Below, piece by piece: positions 45,007-54,276 of a stretch of 64,000 bases of DNA. A program made the position numbers and the translations under genes. The notes below the pieces were generated by a model that was given only the letters and a program-made list of their open reading frames with translations, was not told the DNA's origin and searched no databases. Source of the stretch: Adiantum capillus-veneris (taxonomy: Eukaryota; Streptophyta; Polypodiopsida; Polypodiales; Pteridaceae); contig CM043950.1 of assembly GCA_014529385.2 (NCBI GenBank), positions 153,748,445 through 153,812,444 of the forward strand, written 5' to 3'. Within the stretch, counting starts at the first letter, position 1; every line of letters starts with the position of its first letter.

Positions 45007-45018
45007 TGCCCCCCTTCC
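45007..45018 (-). other. Gypsy 2 polypurine tract
   Basis: The minus strand reads AGGAAGGGGGGCA directly before TGTTAACCC. Confidence 0.85.
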
Positions 45019-46384
45019 TGATGTAGATTCCGTCCTTGGAAGCTATTGAGTTGTAACGCGTTCGTGGAGGTGGAAGAGCATTTGAGATGAATGTCCTTAG
45101 CCTTCTTCAGTTACTGCAAAATTAAACAACATTGGCACAGTAATTGCATTCTCATGTAGAATTAAAAAGCATATGCAGTTGTAGGCAGACAATGTGATTG
45201 GTAACATAATTTTAAACCATTTGTCAGCAATAAACATTAAATTTCAATTTAATCAAATGCATAAACAGATGTAAAGGTAAAAAATTAAACAAGTCTGGGG
45301 TCGCTAATTTAACGGTTGCAAGACACTAGAGATCGACTATTAATACCATGGATAAGCTTCTTAATTTTCTCTAGTCAATTAAGCTGTTTAATCGCGAGAG
45401 CCAAGTATTTCATGTTCGAGGAATCACTAGAGGCTATACCTAGAAGACCTTGTAGTTAAGCTACAATAAAAGGAATTTCTCATGAAATCATCGCCTGACT
45501 GATTAGCTTTTCTTTGACCCCCCAAAGTCTTTTCACAGTGAATCAATTTTGATGTGTGTGCTTATTTTGTATGCCTTGGGTTTTTTGCTTTTCAAGGAAA
45601 AGCGCCGACACTGGGAACCTCTAGGACTCTAGTACCATAATACATGTGAGTGAAGTACCAAATCAAGCCAAGATTTCTCTTTCAGCTTAAGATTTTACAT
45701 TATGGCACTTTGATTTTTTAAGTTTTATTTTTTGTTTGTTCATTTTCAGCATTTTAATTTTGTAACTTTGGGGGGTCATATAACACTAATACACCTCCCC
45801 AGGCTCATACACAAGTAAACTCCCTTTATAATACTTAAGCTAAAGGTCAATAGGGTCAAGCCCACTAGAAAGCCCTAGTACATTTCACACAATGCTGCTT
45901 AAATCAGATTAAGAACCTAAGTAACCATTGATTATTAAGAAGGCATTCCCCATGGTATTAAGAGAAGATCTCTAACAGCTAACTTGGTCAAACTAGCTTA
46001 GTCAGACTTGCTTGATATTTAAACCTAAACAAGTGATTATGACAAAAAATGACATTGAATTAAATGTTTGATACTAAGCAAATGTGCTGGATATTATGCT
46101 ACCAATCACAATCAAAGCAGACAAACATAGATGCAAAAAAGATAAGGGGCAATGCTAATGGACAAGAAACACCTGTTTGTGTTGATGGTCGCACTTGATT
46201 TGAAGACTGAGTCGAGATAAAGATTCCATAATCCTAACAACAACAACACGCTCCTGTACACACTAGGAAACACAAGGAATACCTCTAGGAGGCACATCAG
46301 TGGGAAAAGGTACCAACACTTATTGAACACAACAAAAAAAACATAAGGAACCCTAACCTAATTATTTGCACTCCCCCTAGAGAG
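45019..46384 (-). other. AT-rich 3' non-coding region of gypsy 2
   Basis: No frame of note in 1.4 kb. Long 3' untranslated regions before the polypurine tract are common in this gypsy lineage. Confidence 0.6.
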
Positions 46385-46807
46385 TCAAGGGAATAGGATA
46401 TTGTAGAGATTGGGGGGAAACCCTAAGGCTAAACCCCTATCCTCGTCGTCGAGATAAACAAAGTCATAATCCATGAGACCATATGTGTCATCCGTGTAGT
46501 CATTTAAATCTTCTTCTTCATCATAGGTACCCATGTTTACTAAGAAGGTCACTAGACGCCTATAGTCATCTTGGTCAAAAGGATAGGCTTGTGCAATGGG
46601 AGAAACACTCTCTACTAAGTATGGATCAGTCGTGGTCAAGAGGCGTATCAGCCACTCTAACTCCTCAAAATTCCTCTCACATGCTAGCGTACCCACCAAA
46701 TCCCATTCACATGCAAGCACCGGAAAGACCATGTGAAACATTTGTGAAAAGTAACGAGGGTACCTCTCACCCAAGGCAGGAGTGGATGACTCTAGCATAC
46801 TAGCCAT
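46385..46807 (-). CDS. Gypsy 2 3' ORF: acidic protein of unknown function
   Basis: 140 residues from ATG 46807 (MASMLESSTPALGERYPRYF). The frame is open to 46843 if an earlier ATG is used. The C-terminal third is very acidic (GTYDEEEDLNDYTDDTYGLM), and the end is GFPPNLYNILFP. I recognise no domain and no membrane segment, so it is not a typical env-like protein. The bases before the ATG (TTTGCTTGTACAG) look like a splice acceptor, and a TATA-like box lies about 140 bases upstream. It could therefore be made from a spliced or separate transcript. That is inference. Lack of stops in a decayed element suggests it was recently coding. Confidence 0.5.
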   Translation of the reverse strand: MASMLESSTPALGERYPRYFSQMFHMVFPVLACEWDLVGTLACERNFEELEWLIRLLTTTDPYLVESVSPIAQAYPFDQDDYRRLVTFLVNMGTYDEEEDLNDYTDDTYGLMDYDFVYLDDEDRGLALGFPPNLYNILFP

Positions 46808-46942
46808 ATCTGTACAAGCAAATAGATGATGGTTAGAGTGCAAATATTACAAGGGTCGTGTTCTTGTGCATAATGTGTTTTTATGATTTTGTGTTATGGC
46901 TCTTGCTCTTTTACTCTTTTATCTTGTTTTTGTGAGCATAAG

Positions 46943-46956
46943 GCTTTATATATACA
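46943..46956 (-). promoter_or_regulatory. TATA-like box before the gypsy 2 3' ORF
   Basis: The minus strand reads GTATATATAAAGCC, about 80 bases after a polypurine-like tract (47034-47047) and about 140 bases before ATG 46807. Confidence 0.4.
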
Positions 46957-47033
46957 TTCCCCAAGATTGGAGATTAAGAGGTCAGGGAGAAAGGTTGAGA
47001 GGGAAGCAAGTGAATGATGGATGTCAACAAACA

Positions 47034-47047
47034 CTCCCCCCTTCCTT
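47034..47047 (-). other. Second polypurine-tract-like site in gypsy 2
   Basis: The minus strand reads AAGGAAGGGGGGAG followed by TGTTTGTTGACATCC. This is the same layout as the true polypurine tract and LTR start at 45018-45006 and the site at 61381-61368. It could be an internal tract or the relic of a nested LTR. Confidence 0.5.
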
Positions 47048-47063
47048 GGGTAGATCATACCGT

Positions 47064-47816
47064 TTAAAATGATGTCATCACCCTTTGAAACCAGTTGTTC
47101 CCAGTTGTTATAGGTGAAGGCTTTAACCAATAGTTTTCGACCGCTCTATGCGTTTCATCTAGTTGCAAGGGTGGTAAGGTACTCTCCCATGATTTTATTT
47201 GCAACATCGTTGTAGGTGGTGAACTTACAACGGGAGGTGTAAACTCTTTTTTGCTTGTATGGATATGTACAATGGTAGGTGGAGGTTGTGTCGAAGATTT
47301 TATTTTCGTATAGGAACTACATGAAGAGCAAGAAGCTTCATTTGATTTCCCTGTTCCTGAGCTAGGTGGAACAAATCGTTCTTTCTTTAGTACCCAAACT
47401 AGCTGTTGAGCAGGTGTGTCGCATTCCGTGATTTTTTCCTTTCCACGATCTTCAATTTGTTTTGGAGCCACAGGATCGAGCTCACATGGGCCCGGTGACA
47501 AGTAAGAGCACAATTTACGTTTCGGCACCCATATTTGATCATTTCCTTCATAGTAGCCTTGGGCTTCCAATAGTTTTTTAGGAATCCAACGCAACATTTC
47601 TTTACATTTCTTGGGGCGAATGGGACGTCTCTTACTAGGATGCTGTCTTTTAGCATTGGCTATGGTTGCTAAAGAAGCTTTAGGGACCCACTTGTATGTT
47701 TTCTTTGTTATATTGGGATGGGTCTTGTGTGTCTCAAGCTTTATTTCAGCTACATTAGTTGAAGCTCTAGAGACTTGGGCTATGGGGACATATGGTTCAA
47801 CCTCTTGGACATGCAA
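47064..47816 (-). CDS. Gypsy 2 3' ORF: W[VI]PK repeat protein
   Basis: 250 residues, overlapping the upstream retropepsin-like frame by 37 bases in another frame. It is rich in Lys, Pro and Ser. The motif recurs as YKWVPKASL, LRWIPKKLL, IWVPKRKL and VWVLKKER at spacings of roughly 35-50 residues. The C-terminal half is Ser/Thr/Pro-rich. No known catalytic motif. It probably continues the same polypeptide as the retropepsin-like part through a frameshift. Function unknown. Confidence 0.55.
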   Translation of the reverse strand: MHVQEVEPYVPIAQVSRASTNVAEIKLETHKTHPNITKKTYKWVPKASLATIANAKRQHPSKRRPIRPKKCKEMLRWIPKKLLEAQGYYEGNDQIWVPKRKLCSYLSPGPCELDPVAPKQIEDRGKEKITECDTPAQQLVWVLKKERFVPPSSGTGKSNEASCSSCSSYTKIKSSTQPPPTIVHIHTSKKEFTPPVVSSPPTTMLQIKSWESTLPPLQLDETHRAVENYWLKPSPITTGNNWFQRVMTSF

Positions 47817-48226
47817 TGTTTTGGGTTTATTTCCTTAAGAGGCAATATCTCAGGGACTGTGGCTTGTGTGGCAGGGCTAAGAGTTGGTTTCTGTGTTGTG
47901 ACACCCCGTGTCCCCCAATCAATAGTGCGTTTGGTGGCTATCATCCATGTGCGTCCTAGGTTTATATTACTCTCCATAGTTCCAACAGGCATGACCAAAA
48001 AGTCTTGAGCTACAACCCCATTGTCATAACTGACAGAAGTGTGCCAGATTCCACAAATTGTAGTTTTTTTCTTGTTGACACCCTTGACTTGGATAATACT
48101 CTCAGATAGAGGTGGCTTCCCTAACTGACACCACACCCCATATGATAGCAGATTATATTTAGTACCCGTGTCCAATAAGGCGTTATATAGCACTTTTCCA
48201 TAGGTGCTGTTTAGCTCAATAGGGTA
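47780..48226 (-). CDS. Second retropepsin-like domain after gypsy 2 integrase
   Basis: It lies in the same frame as integrase, after a TGA at 48227-48229. It reads YPIELNSTYGKVLYNALLDT then GTKYNLLSYGVWCQLG, with the D-T-G triad of an aspartic protease. About 70 residues on comes a closing NLGRTWMIATKRTIDW block like the LGRxWL end of retropepsins. Size (about 110 residues) and layout fit one retropepsin fold. The element already has a standard protease upstream of RT at 51683-52110. Whether it is made by stop-codon readthrough, or the TGA is a mutation, cannot be told from one copy. Confidence 0.6.
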   Translation of the reverse strand, partial: YPIELNSTYGKVLYNALLDTGTKYNLLSYGVWCQLGKPPLSESIIQVKGVNKKKTTICGIWHTSVSYDNGVVAQDFLVMPVGTMESNINLGRTWMIATKRTIDWGTRGVTTQKPTLSPATQATVPEILPLKEINPKHCMSKRLNHMSP

Positions 48227-49570
48227 TCATAGAGGTGTATTAGAGTCCAACCAATCCTCGTCGATTTCAACGTGGAATGCATGTGTGACTCGAAGGTTAG
48301 CCTCTCGTTTTTGTCTTATACGTTGTTGTCGCTCCTTAGCTTCAGCTTCAGCTTGTATCTTCTTCAATTCTATTTGTGCCTTGGCTGCCTTTTTTGTATG
48401 GATGGCATGCAACTCCTCTTGGCTTAAAGGATCATAGTATCTTTTAAATTTGCTCCCATTGAGGAATCCAATGGTTTCAACTCCATCAAGAGTCTCCACA
48501 CGAATGGTTCCTTGTGGGGTGATCTCACATACTCTATATGGTCCTTTTCCCACATATTTCAACTTTTTCTTTTCGTTACGCACTCCATACATAGGGACTT
48601 TATCACCAACATGGATATCTTTGTTCTTTAGATGATGGTCAAACCATTTCTTCCTCCTATCTTTCTTCACAAGTGCATTTTGCACAGCTAATTGCCTCTC
48701 TTCATCTAGCCTTTCAAGGATATATAATCGCTCAACTAAGGGGTTACCATCCCAACCTTCTTGAGAAGCTACTCGAAGACTAGGAACGACAAACTCCCAT
48801 GGCATAACCACTTCTTGGCCATACACCATCTTGAATGGTGTGCAGTTAATTGCAACTTTGTACGCAGTATGATAAGCCCATAGAGCTGATGTAAGCTTTA
48901 AATCCCAATTTGTGCGATGAGCTTCCACCATTTTGGTTAAGATAGAGATTAAGGTCTTATTGGTGCTCTCAGATTGGCCATTTGCTTGTGGATAATAAGG
49001 TGTGGATTTATGGTGAGCTATCATAAAGTTGGTAGTGAGTTCTTTTATTACTCTATTTATAAAATGAGTACCATCATCACTCACAATCTCAAAGGGACAA
49101 CCAAATCTTGTAATAATGTTCTCAAAGAGAAACTTGGCAGTTGACCTCGCATCGGCCTTACGTGTCGCCCTGGCTTCCGCCCACTTTGTCACATAGTCAG
49201 TGGCAACGATAATATATCGAGATTGAGTGCTATGAGCTGTCGGACTAATTGGGCCTACAAAGTCCAAACCCCATTTTTCAAATGGTTGAGTCACTTTAAC
49301 AGGATGTAAGGGCATCCTATCCTTTTGTTGTGTGATCTTGTAACATTGGCATTCATGACATCCTTTTGCAAAAAGTGATGCATCCTTAAATAAGGTTGGC
49401 CACCAATAGCCTGATTGCAACACCTTTCTAGCTGTTAGTTCCCCTGAGAAATGTCCTCCGGCTATACCCATGTGGGCTTCTTGCAGTATGTATAAATACT
49501 CATCCTCACGGGCACAACGTCTAAGAATATCATCCTTCCCTAGCCTGTAGAGAGTTCCCGCAATGAGAGA
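48227..49570 (-). CDS. Gypsy 2 integrase
   Basis: Continues in frame after a TAG at 49571-49573. The zinc domain shows EAHMGIAGGHFSG and KGCHECQCYK. The core shows LDFVGPISP, VSDDGTHFIN and NGQSESTNKTL carrying D, D and E. The C-terminal GPF/Y-like part is YVGKGPYRVCEITPQGTIRV, then a basic coiled-coil-like tail (KKAAKAQIELKKIQAEAEAK) and the end DEDWLDSNTPL. No chromodomain. Catalytic residues intact. Confidence 0.92.
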   Translation of the reverse strand, partial: SLIAGTLYRLGKDDILRRCAREDEYLYILQEAHMGIAGGHFSGELTARKVLQSGYWWPTLFKDASLFAKGCHECQCYKITQQKDRMPLHPVKVTQPFEKWGLDFVGPISPTAHSTQSRYIIVATDYVTKWAEARATRKADARSTAKFLFENIITRFGCPFEIVSDDGTHFINRVIKELTTNFMIAHHKSTPYYPQANGQSESTNKTLISILTKMVEAHRTNWDLKLTSALWAYHTAYKVAINCTPFKMVYGQEVVMPWEFVVPSLRVASQEGWDGNPLVERLYILERLDEERQLAVQNALVKKDRRKKWFDHHLKNKDIHVGDKVPMYGVRNEKKKLKYVGKGPYRVCEITPQGTIRVETLDGVETIGFLNGSKFKRYYDPLSQEELHAIHTKKAAKAQIELKKIQAEAEAKERQQRIRQKREANLRVTHAFHVEIDEDWLDSNTPL

Positions 49571-50650
49571 CTAAGGTTCACATTCTTTTAGCAGTTTTCG
49601 AGCTCTGTCTTTACGAAGCTCTTTGGGTGGAAAACCATTAACTAGAAAATTCACAATCTTCTCACTCCATTCAGGTATGGTTTCGATTAGGAATAGAGAA
49701 GTATCAGGCAATTCATCATCGACTCCAATAGGGGCTTCACCATTGGGTATGCGAGACAAATGATCAGCCATGACATGTCTTTTACCAGGTCTCACCACAA
49801 CAGTAAAATCAAACTCAAGGAGAATTAACAACCATCGTGTAATTCTTCCCGTGGAACAAGGTTTATTTACTAGATACAACAAGGCTTGATGATCAACATA
49901 GAACACAAACTTGTTGGCCAGAAGGTAGTAGCAAAATTTCTTCACTGCATAAATCATACCTAAACCTTCTCGCTCTGTAGTGGTGTAGTTTCTTTCGGCA
50001 TCAGTCAACTGACAACTTGCAAAGCTAATGGGGTAGTCTAGTTTATGTTCTCCTGGTTGAGCTAGAGCACACCCAATAGCAAAGTTAGATGCATTAATAT
50101 GCACATGAAAAATTACATTCCAATCAGGCACTCGTAGAATAGGAGCGCTAGTCAAGGTCTTTTTCAATGACTCATAAGCATGGTCACACTCCGCAGTCCA
50201 TTGGAACTCAATAAGAAGCTTGTACAAAGGATGAGCTATCTCGACAAAGTTTAAAATAAACCGTCGGTAATAACCAACATGGCCCATGAACCTTTGAACT
50301 CCTTTATAATTTGTAGGTGGTGGCAATTCAGCAATGGCTTTAATTTTGCTCTCATATGTGGAAATCCCATTTTTGGACACTATATGACCTAAAATGACTC
50401 CATGTTTAACCCAAAATTGGCATTTGAAAGGGTTTAAGGAGATGCAATACAATCTACACTTCTCAAACACTTTTCGTAAGAATGATAGATGTTCTTTCCA
50501 AGAGGAATAAACACAAAGGTCATCTAAGAAAGCTTCACAAAACTCCCTCAAATATTCTCTAAAAGCAGTGTTTATTAATCTTTGAAAGGTAGTCGGGGCA
50601 TTGGTTAAGCCAAAAGCCATAACACGAAATGCGAAAACTCCAAATTTGGT
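49571..50650 (-). CDS. Gypsy 2 reverse transcriptase (C-terminal part) and RNase H
   Basis: The open segment starts at AFGLTNAPTTFQRLINTAF (50620). The RT catalytic box is FLDD in FCEAFLDDLCVYSSW. The connection shows RFMGHVGYYRRFILNF. RNase H shows VIFHVHINASNFAIGCALAQ, where the first Asp of the usual DAS motif is Asn, then YTTTEREGLGMIYAVKKF and FYVDHQALLYL. It ends at a TAG (49571-49573), beyond which integrase is in the same frame. Confidence 0.9.
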   Translation of the reverse strand, partial: TKFGVFAFRVMAFGLTNAPTTFQRLINTAFREYLREFCEAFLDDLCVYSSWKEHLSFLRKVFEKCRLYCISLNPFKCQFWVKHGVILGHIVSKNGISTYESKIKAIAELPPPTNYKGVQRFMGHVGYYRRFILNFVEIAHPLYKLLIEFQWTAECDHAYESLKKTLTSAPILRVPDWNVIFHVHINASNFAIGCALAQPGEHKLDYPISFASCQLTDAERNYTTTEREGLGMIYAVKKFCYYLLANKFVFYVDHQALLYLVNKPCSTGRITRWLLILLEFDFTVVVRPGKRHVMADHLSRIPNGEAPIGVDDELPDTSLFLIETIPEWSEKIVNFLVNGFPPKELRKDRARKLLKECEP

Positions 50651-51255
50651 TATAAAGGTTGTTTTAGCTTGGTTCTCCAGCGCAATTGTGATTTGATTGT
50701 AGCCAAGTACCCATCTAAAAAGCTATAAGCTTCCTTCCTTGCAACTCTTTCAAGCACATGTTCTAAATATGGCAAGGAGTAATGGTCCCTCCTAGTGGCG
50801 GCATTGACCTTCTTGAGATCCACGCACACTCTGAGTTTCCCATTCTTCTTTGGCACAATCACTATTGGAGACACCCATTCAAAGTGCTCAATAGGGTATA
50901 TGAATCTGCATTCCACAAGCTTTTCAATCTCTTCTTGAACGATTTTTGCATATTTAGGATTCATTGGGTAGGGTCGTTGCTGAACTGGTTTAGCCATGCT
51001 ATTCATAGGGATTGTGTGTTGCACCACGGAAGCTGGAACACCTTTCATATCATGATAAGTCCAGGAAAATATATCCCTGAATTCCTTGAGAAGTTCTTTA
51101 AGTAGACACTCCTCAGTCTTGGTGAGATCTTGGGCAATGAAAACAGGTTTAGACTCTTCTCCTAGCTCTGCTAACTCTATTTCCTTAACTATCGCTAGAC
51201 CATCATAGAATCCATTGCTCCCATCGATAGGTTTTCTTTGAGCCTTTGTATACAC
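50651..51255 (-). pseudogene. Gypsy 2 reverse transcriptase (N-terminal part)
   Basis: Blocks LLKEFRDIFSWTYHDMKGVP, FEWVSPIVIVPKKNGKLRVC and ATRRDHYSLPYLEHVLERVA are typical of the Ogre/Tat/Athila type of gypsy RT. The frame is lost after AYSFLDGY near 50700, within the LDGYxGYNQI block, and resumes 80 bases on in another frame. Part of the same RT as the next segment. Confidence 0.88.
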
Positions 51256-51682
51256 AACCTTACATTCCTCTGTGGTATAGGATTTGAAATGTTCAGGTGC
51301 AGGGTGTAAGTCTGTGGGGTCCTGTTGTTCTGTGGACTGTGATTTAACTTCTGATTCCTTTTGTTGTTGAGCTAACTCTCGATTTTTGTCGTCTCCTTAT
51401 GGTACGACTCAACTTTGGCTTCTCTGTAGCCTCTGGTTGTGCGATGTCAATGGGTTGTGGACTACACCACATAACGCTTTGAAGGTATTCACCCTAGTTA
51501 TCTACCAACTTTCGATGAGCATCACATGCCCCTATATAATTAAGTCATTCTGCGATAGATTTCTTTTCATTTATTCTAGCATGCACATTTTCTCGATATC
51601 GTCGCCTCTTATATCTCTTACTCTTCTTGTTTAATTCTTGATTACGGTCCGCTTTACACGTGTAACAATACTGCAATGGGGC

Positions 51683-52110
51683 CTAGTGAACTGTTGTGTC
51701 AGATCTATGATCAATTATAAACTTGTTTCCTAGAGGATGTGCTCGACCAGTAACAAGATCCACTCGAATGATAGAATCTTGGAACTGCAAGTAGACATGG
51801 TTTTTAGACCAGTCATGCACCATTTTTGCTTCCCTCATGAAAGGACGTCCTAAGATCATCTCCGATGCCATAGTGTGTTTGGAGAAATCCATAACAATAA
51901 AGGTAATCCTTATTTTATGTCCAAAGACCTTGATCTTGAGATCTTCTAGCATCCCAATAGGTTTAACAATAGACCCATTGGCCATCTTCACTACTATGGT
52001 TGTGGTCGCAAGGTGAGGTCTTCCCATAATTTCCCAGCAATTTTTAGTCACAATGCTAATCCCAACGCCACATCAAGGATTCCCTTCACAGTTAATCCCT
52101 TAGTAGTGAT
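51683..52110 (-). pseudogene. Gypsy 2 protease (standard position)
   Basis: The C-terminal part is open from TKNCWEIMGRPHLATTT to the HPLGNKFIIDH region, with MILGRPFM matching the LGRPWL end of retropepsins. The active site lies at the end of the preceding ORF (about 52075), where GILDVALG replaces the expected Asp-Gly/Ser-Gly context. The shift of frame there suggests a single-base deletion in the active site. Confidence 0.8.
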
Positions 52111-52497
52111 TGGTATGGTCGCATTGGATTCATCACCCTCAAAGTATTGTCCCAACTTGTTAACAGGTATTTCTATAACAAGGTTCTCATCTAAGTTGGG
52201 TTGTGGATCTATGTATTCCTCCTCTATTGGCATCTCCCCAACTCCATCCATCTCTGCAAATTGTGGTAGCCCAAACTTTGGTTCTCCATTGAGGAAGGCT
52301 CGAAGAGCAGAGACTAGCTCAGGGTCTTTATATAGTTTGGACATGATGGTGGTTCTAACTTCTAAAGACATGAAATCCATCAATTTGGCAATGTTTAACG
52401 GCACCTTTTGGCATTGAGTCCCTTGACGTGGGGAAGATGGGATCTCCATTTCTTCTATAGGATTAGGTAGTCCCTCTGTAAACATTCTTTCCATCAA
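52048..52497 (-). pseudogene. Gypsy 2 gag-protease linker
   Basis: 149-residue open segment, MMERMFTEGLPNPIEEMEIP to the protease active-site region. The middle contains LYKDPELVSALRAFLNGEPK and an acidic EMPIEEEYIDPQPNLDENLV stretch. No catalytic motif before the protease. Probably the region cut out during maturation. Confidence 0.55.
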
Positions 52498-52756
52498 GAA
52501 GTGAGTACGCTCACTTTCCCATGACTTTAAGTCACTTTATTCTTGGATGACACTAGGTATGTCCAAGGGTCTATGGACTTGGTGAGGTTGTTGTTGCGTA
52601 GGGAACACGGTGTCTGTAATCTGGATCTTCCTAGGTGCTGGTTCTAGATCCCTTTGGGTATCTTCTACCAAACTCCTTAATTGCTTGACTCGCTCAATCT
52701 CCTCTGTAGGGTTTGGGTAAGTTCCTATCTTCTTTTTGGATCCTGGCCATTGTGGC

Positions 52757-54268
52757 TCATGAAGATCTACCCTTGTTGGTTTCTATGTTAGTGGTCGTTT
52801 TGGTCTCCATGGTTTCACCTGAATCAGAATCTTCTTCAGCGTCGTTCATATATACGAGGTCGTCACCAGTCCCTATGTTGGTCTTTGAACTGGGGTCTGA
52901 CTTCGCTGCTTTTTGCGATCTCTTTCTTCGTGTTTTCTTCTTTTTCTGAGATTGGGCAATTGATGCCGTGTCTCTTTCCTCAAGAATATAATTTTCTTTT
53001 TGGAGCATCGATCGTGTGAGTACGTTTACTGGTACCACGGGTGTACTTGGTGATGGCTCCTCGGTAACTTCAATCATGTTTAATGGCGTGACCTTCGGTG
53101 CATTTGGATTGTTTGGACATTGGGCAATCAAATGATCTATGTCACATCGATTACACATGAGTATCGGCTTTGTAGACGTGCTTGCTTGATTGGTTTGCAT
53201 TAGTGTGGCGTTCTTTTGTAGCCTAATAGGACACTCGGCTACACGATGTGGACCTCCACACTCATAGCATTGAAGAGGTGGTCTCTTAGCAATGTAATTG
53301 ATATTTTGGCCTCTTGCCACAAGAGAATCTACTTGATATACAGGTTTGACTTGTCCCCAATAGTCCTCCATGTAGTATTGTGGACTTTCTTCAAGCACAT
53401 CTATCCCATAGGCAGTATTAGGATCTATATATTCCTCACAGCCTTCCAAACAAGAAATAGATGACTCACAATCCACTTGATTCACATAAGTGATTCTCGG
53501 ATGTGGTGGTTGTAGTCCTAGCACTGGAGGTGGTAAGGGTGTTGTTTGAACAACATTTTGGGCCCTAGGGACCATGTGTTGTGCTGTTTGTTCAAGAGGT
53601 GGGTCCGGCATCAATGCAGACACTCGAGGTGTGTCTGTCCATGCTAAGGTTGGTCTATTGGCCATCGCGCGCTTAAATACTATGCAATCCTTAGCTTGAT
53701 GACCATACCTTTCACATGCATTGCAGTTCCCATTGAATGTTACTCTAAAAGTAGGGCATTCACTGGTATTATGCGGTCCATAGCATACTGAGCACCATTG
53801 CTGCTTCCTTCTTGGATACATATGATTGTTTTGCGGAGCACGATTGTCTCTAAGACTCTCTTGAATAGCCTTGGTGAGATCTGCTAAAGTCATCTCAAAT
53901 ATCTTTGGCTCCTTAGCAATAGGCTTTAGGGTCATTGGCTGATGCCTTGATGCTTGCGAGCTAATAGATTTAGACTCAACAGACACTCTTTCTCCTTGAA
54001 TCATTAAATTATCCTCCAATTGGATCGCATTGGTGGTGACTGCTTCCCAAGTGGTGATACCTCTAATGACTAGACCATTGTAGATATCCTCATGTCGTAA
54101 TCCCCTAATGAATCTATCAAGCAATTGGTTATTGTTAAAGCGCTCATTTGGATTACAACGAGAATTCAAATGCTTCAAGCGACTTATAAAGTCTCTCACT
54201 GACTCTCCTTCCTCTCGTTGGGCTTTCTGGAGCTGAGAGGCTACACCCCACAGTACTCCCTCTCGCAT
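52757..54268 (-). CDS. Gypsy 2 gag, C-terminal part with four zinc knuckles
   Basis: 503-residue open segment. The capsid end includes AQREEGESVRDFISRLKHLN and LLDRFIRGLRHEDIYNGLVI. Four Cys/His clusters follow: CSVCYGPHNTSEC, CNACERYGHQAKDC, CYECGGPHRVAEC and CNRCDIDHLIAQC. Only the second has classical CX2CX4HX4C spacing, and the others are CX2CX3HX4C. The tail is basic (KKKKTRRKRSQKAAK) then acidic. Nucleocapsid function is inferred. Confidence 0.85.
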   Translation of the reverse strand: MREGVLWGVASQLQKAQREEGESVRDFISRLKHLNSRCNPNERFNNNQLLDRFIRGLRHEDIYNGLVIRGITTWEAVTTNAIQLEDNLMIQGERVSVESKSISSQASRHQPMTLKPIAKEPKIFEMTLADLTKAIQESLRDNRAPQNNHMYPRRKQQWCSVCYGPHNTSECPTFRVTFNGNCNACERYGHQAKDCIVFKRAMANRPTLAWTDTPRVSALMPDPPLEQTAQHMVPRAQNVVQTTPLPPPVLGLQPPHPRITYVNQVDCESSISCLEGCEEYIDPNTAYGIDVLEESPQYYMEDYWGQVKPVYQVDSLVARGQNINYIAKRPPLQCYECGGPHRVAECPIRLQKNATLMQTNQASTSTKPILMCNRCDIDHLIAQCPNNPNAPKVTPLNMIEVTEEPSPSTPVVPVNVLTRSMLQKENYILEERDTASIAQSQKKKKTRRKRSQKAAKSDPSSKTNIGTGDDLVYMNDAEEDSDSGETMETKTTTNIETNKGRSS

Positions 54269-54276
54269 GTATTCTT

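Noticed and set aside
46810-46850. A 41-base GT...AG intron just before ATG 46807
   Set aside because: The acceptor is good but the length is far below normal plant introns, and the donor GTAATA is weak. Only the acceptor-like site was kept as an observation.
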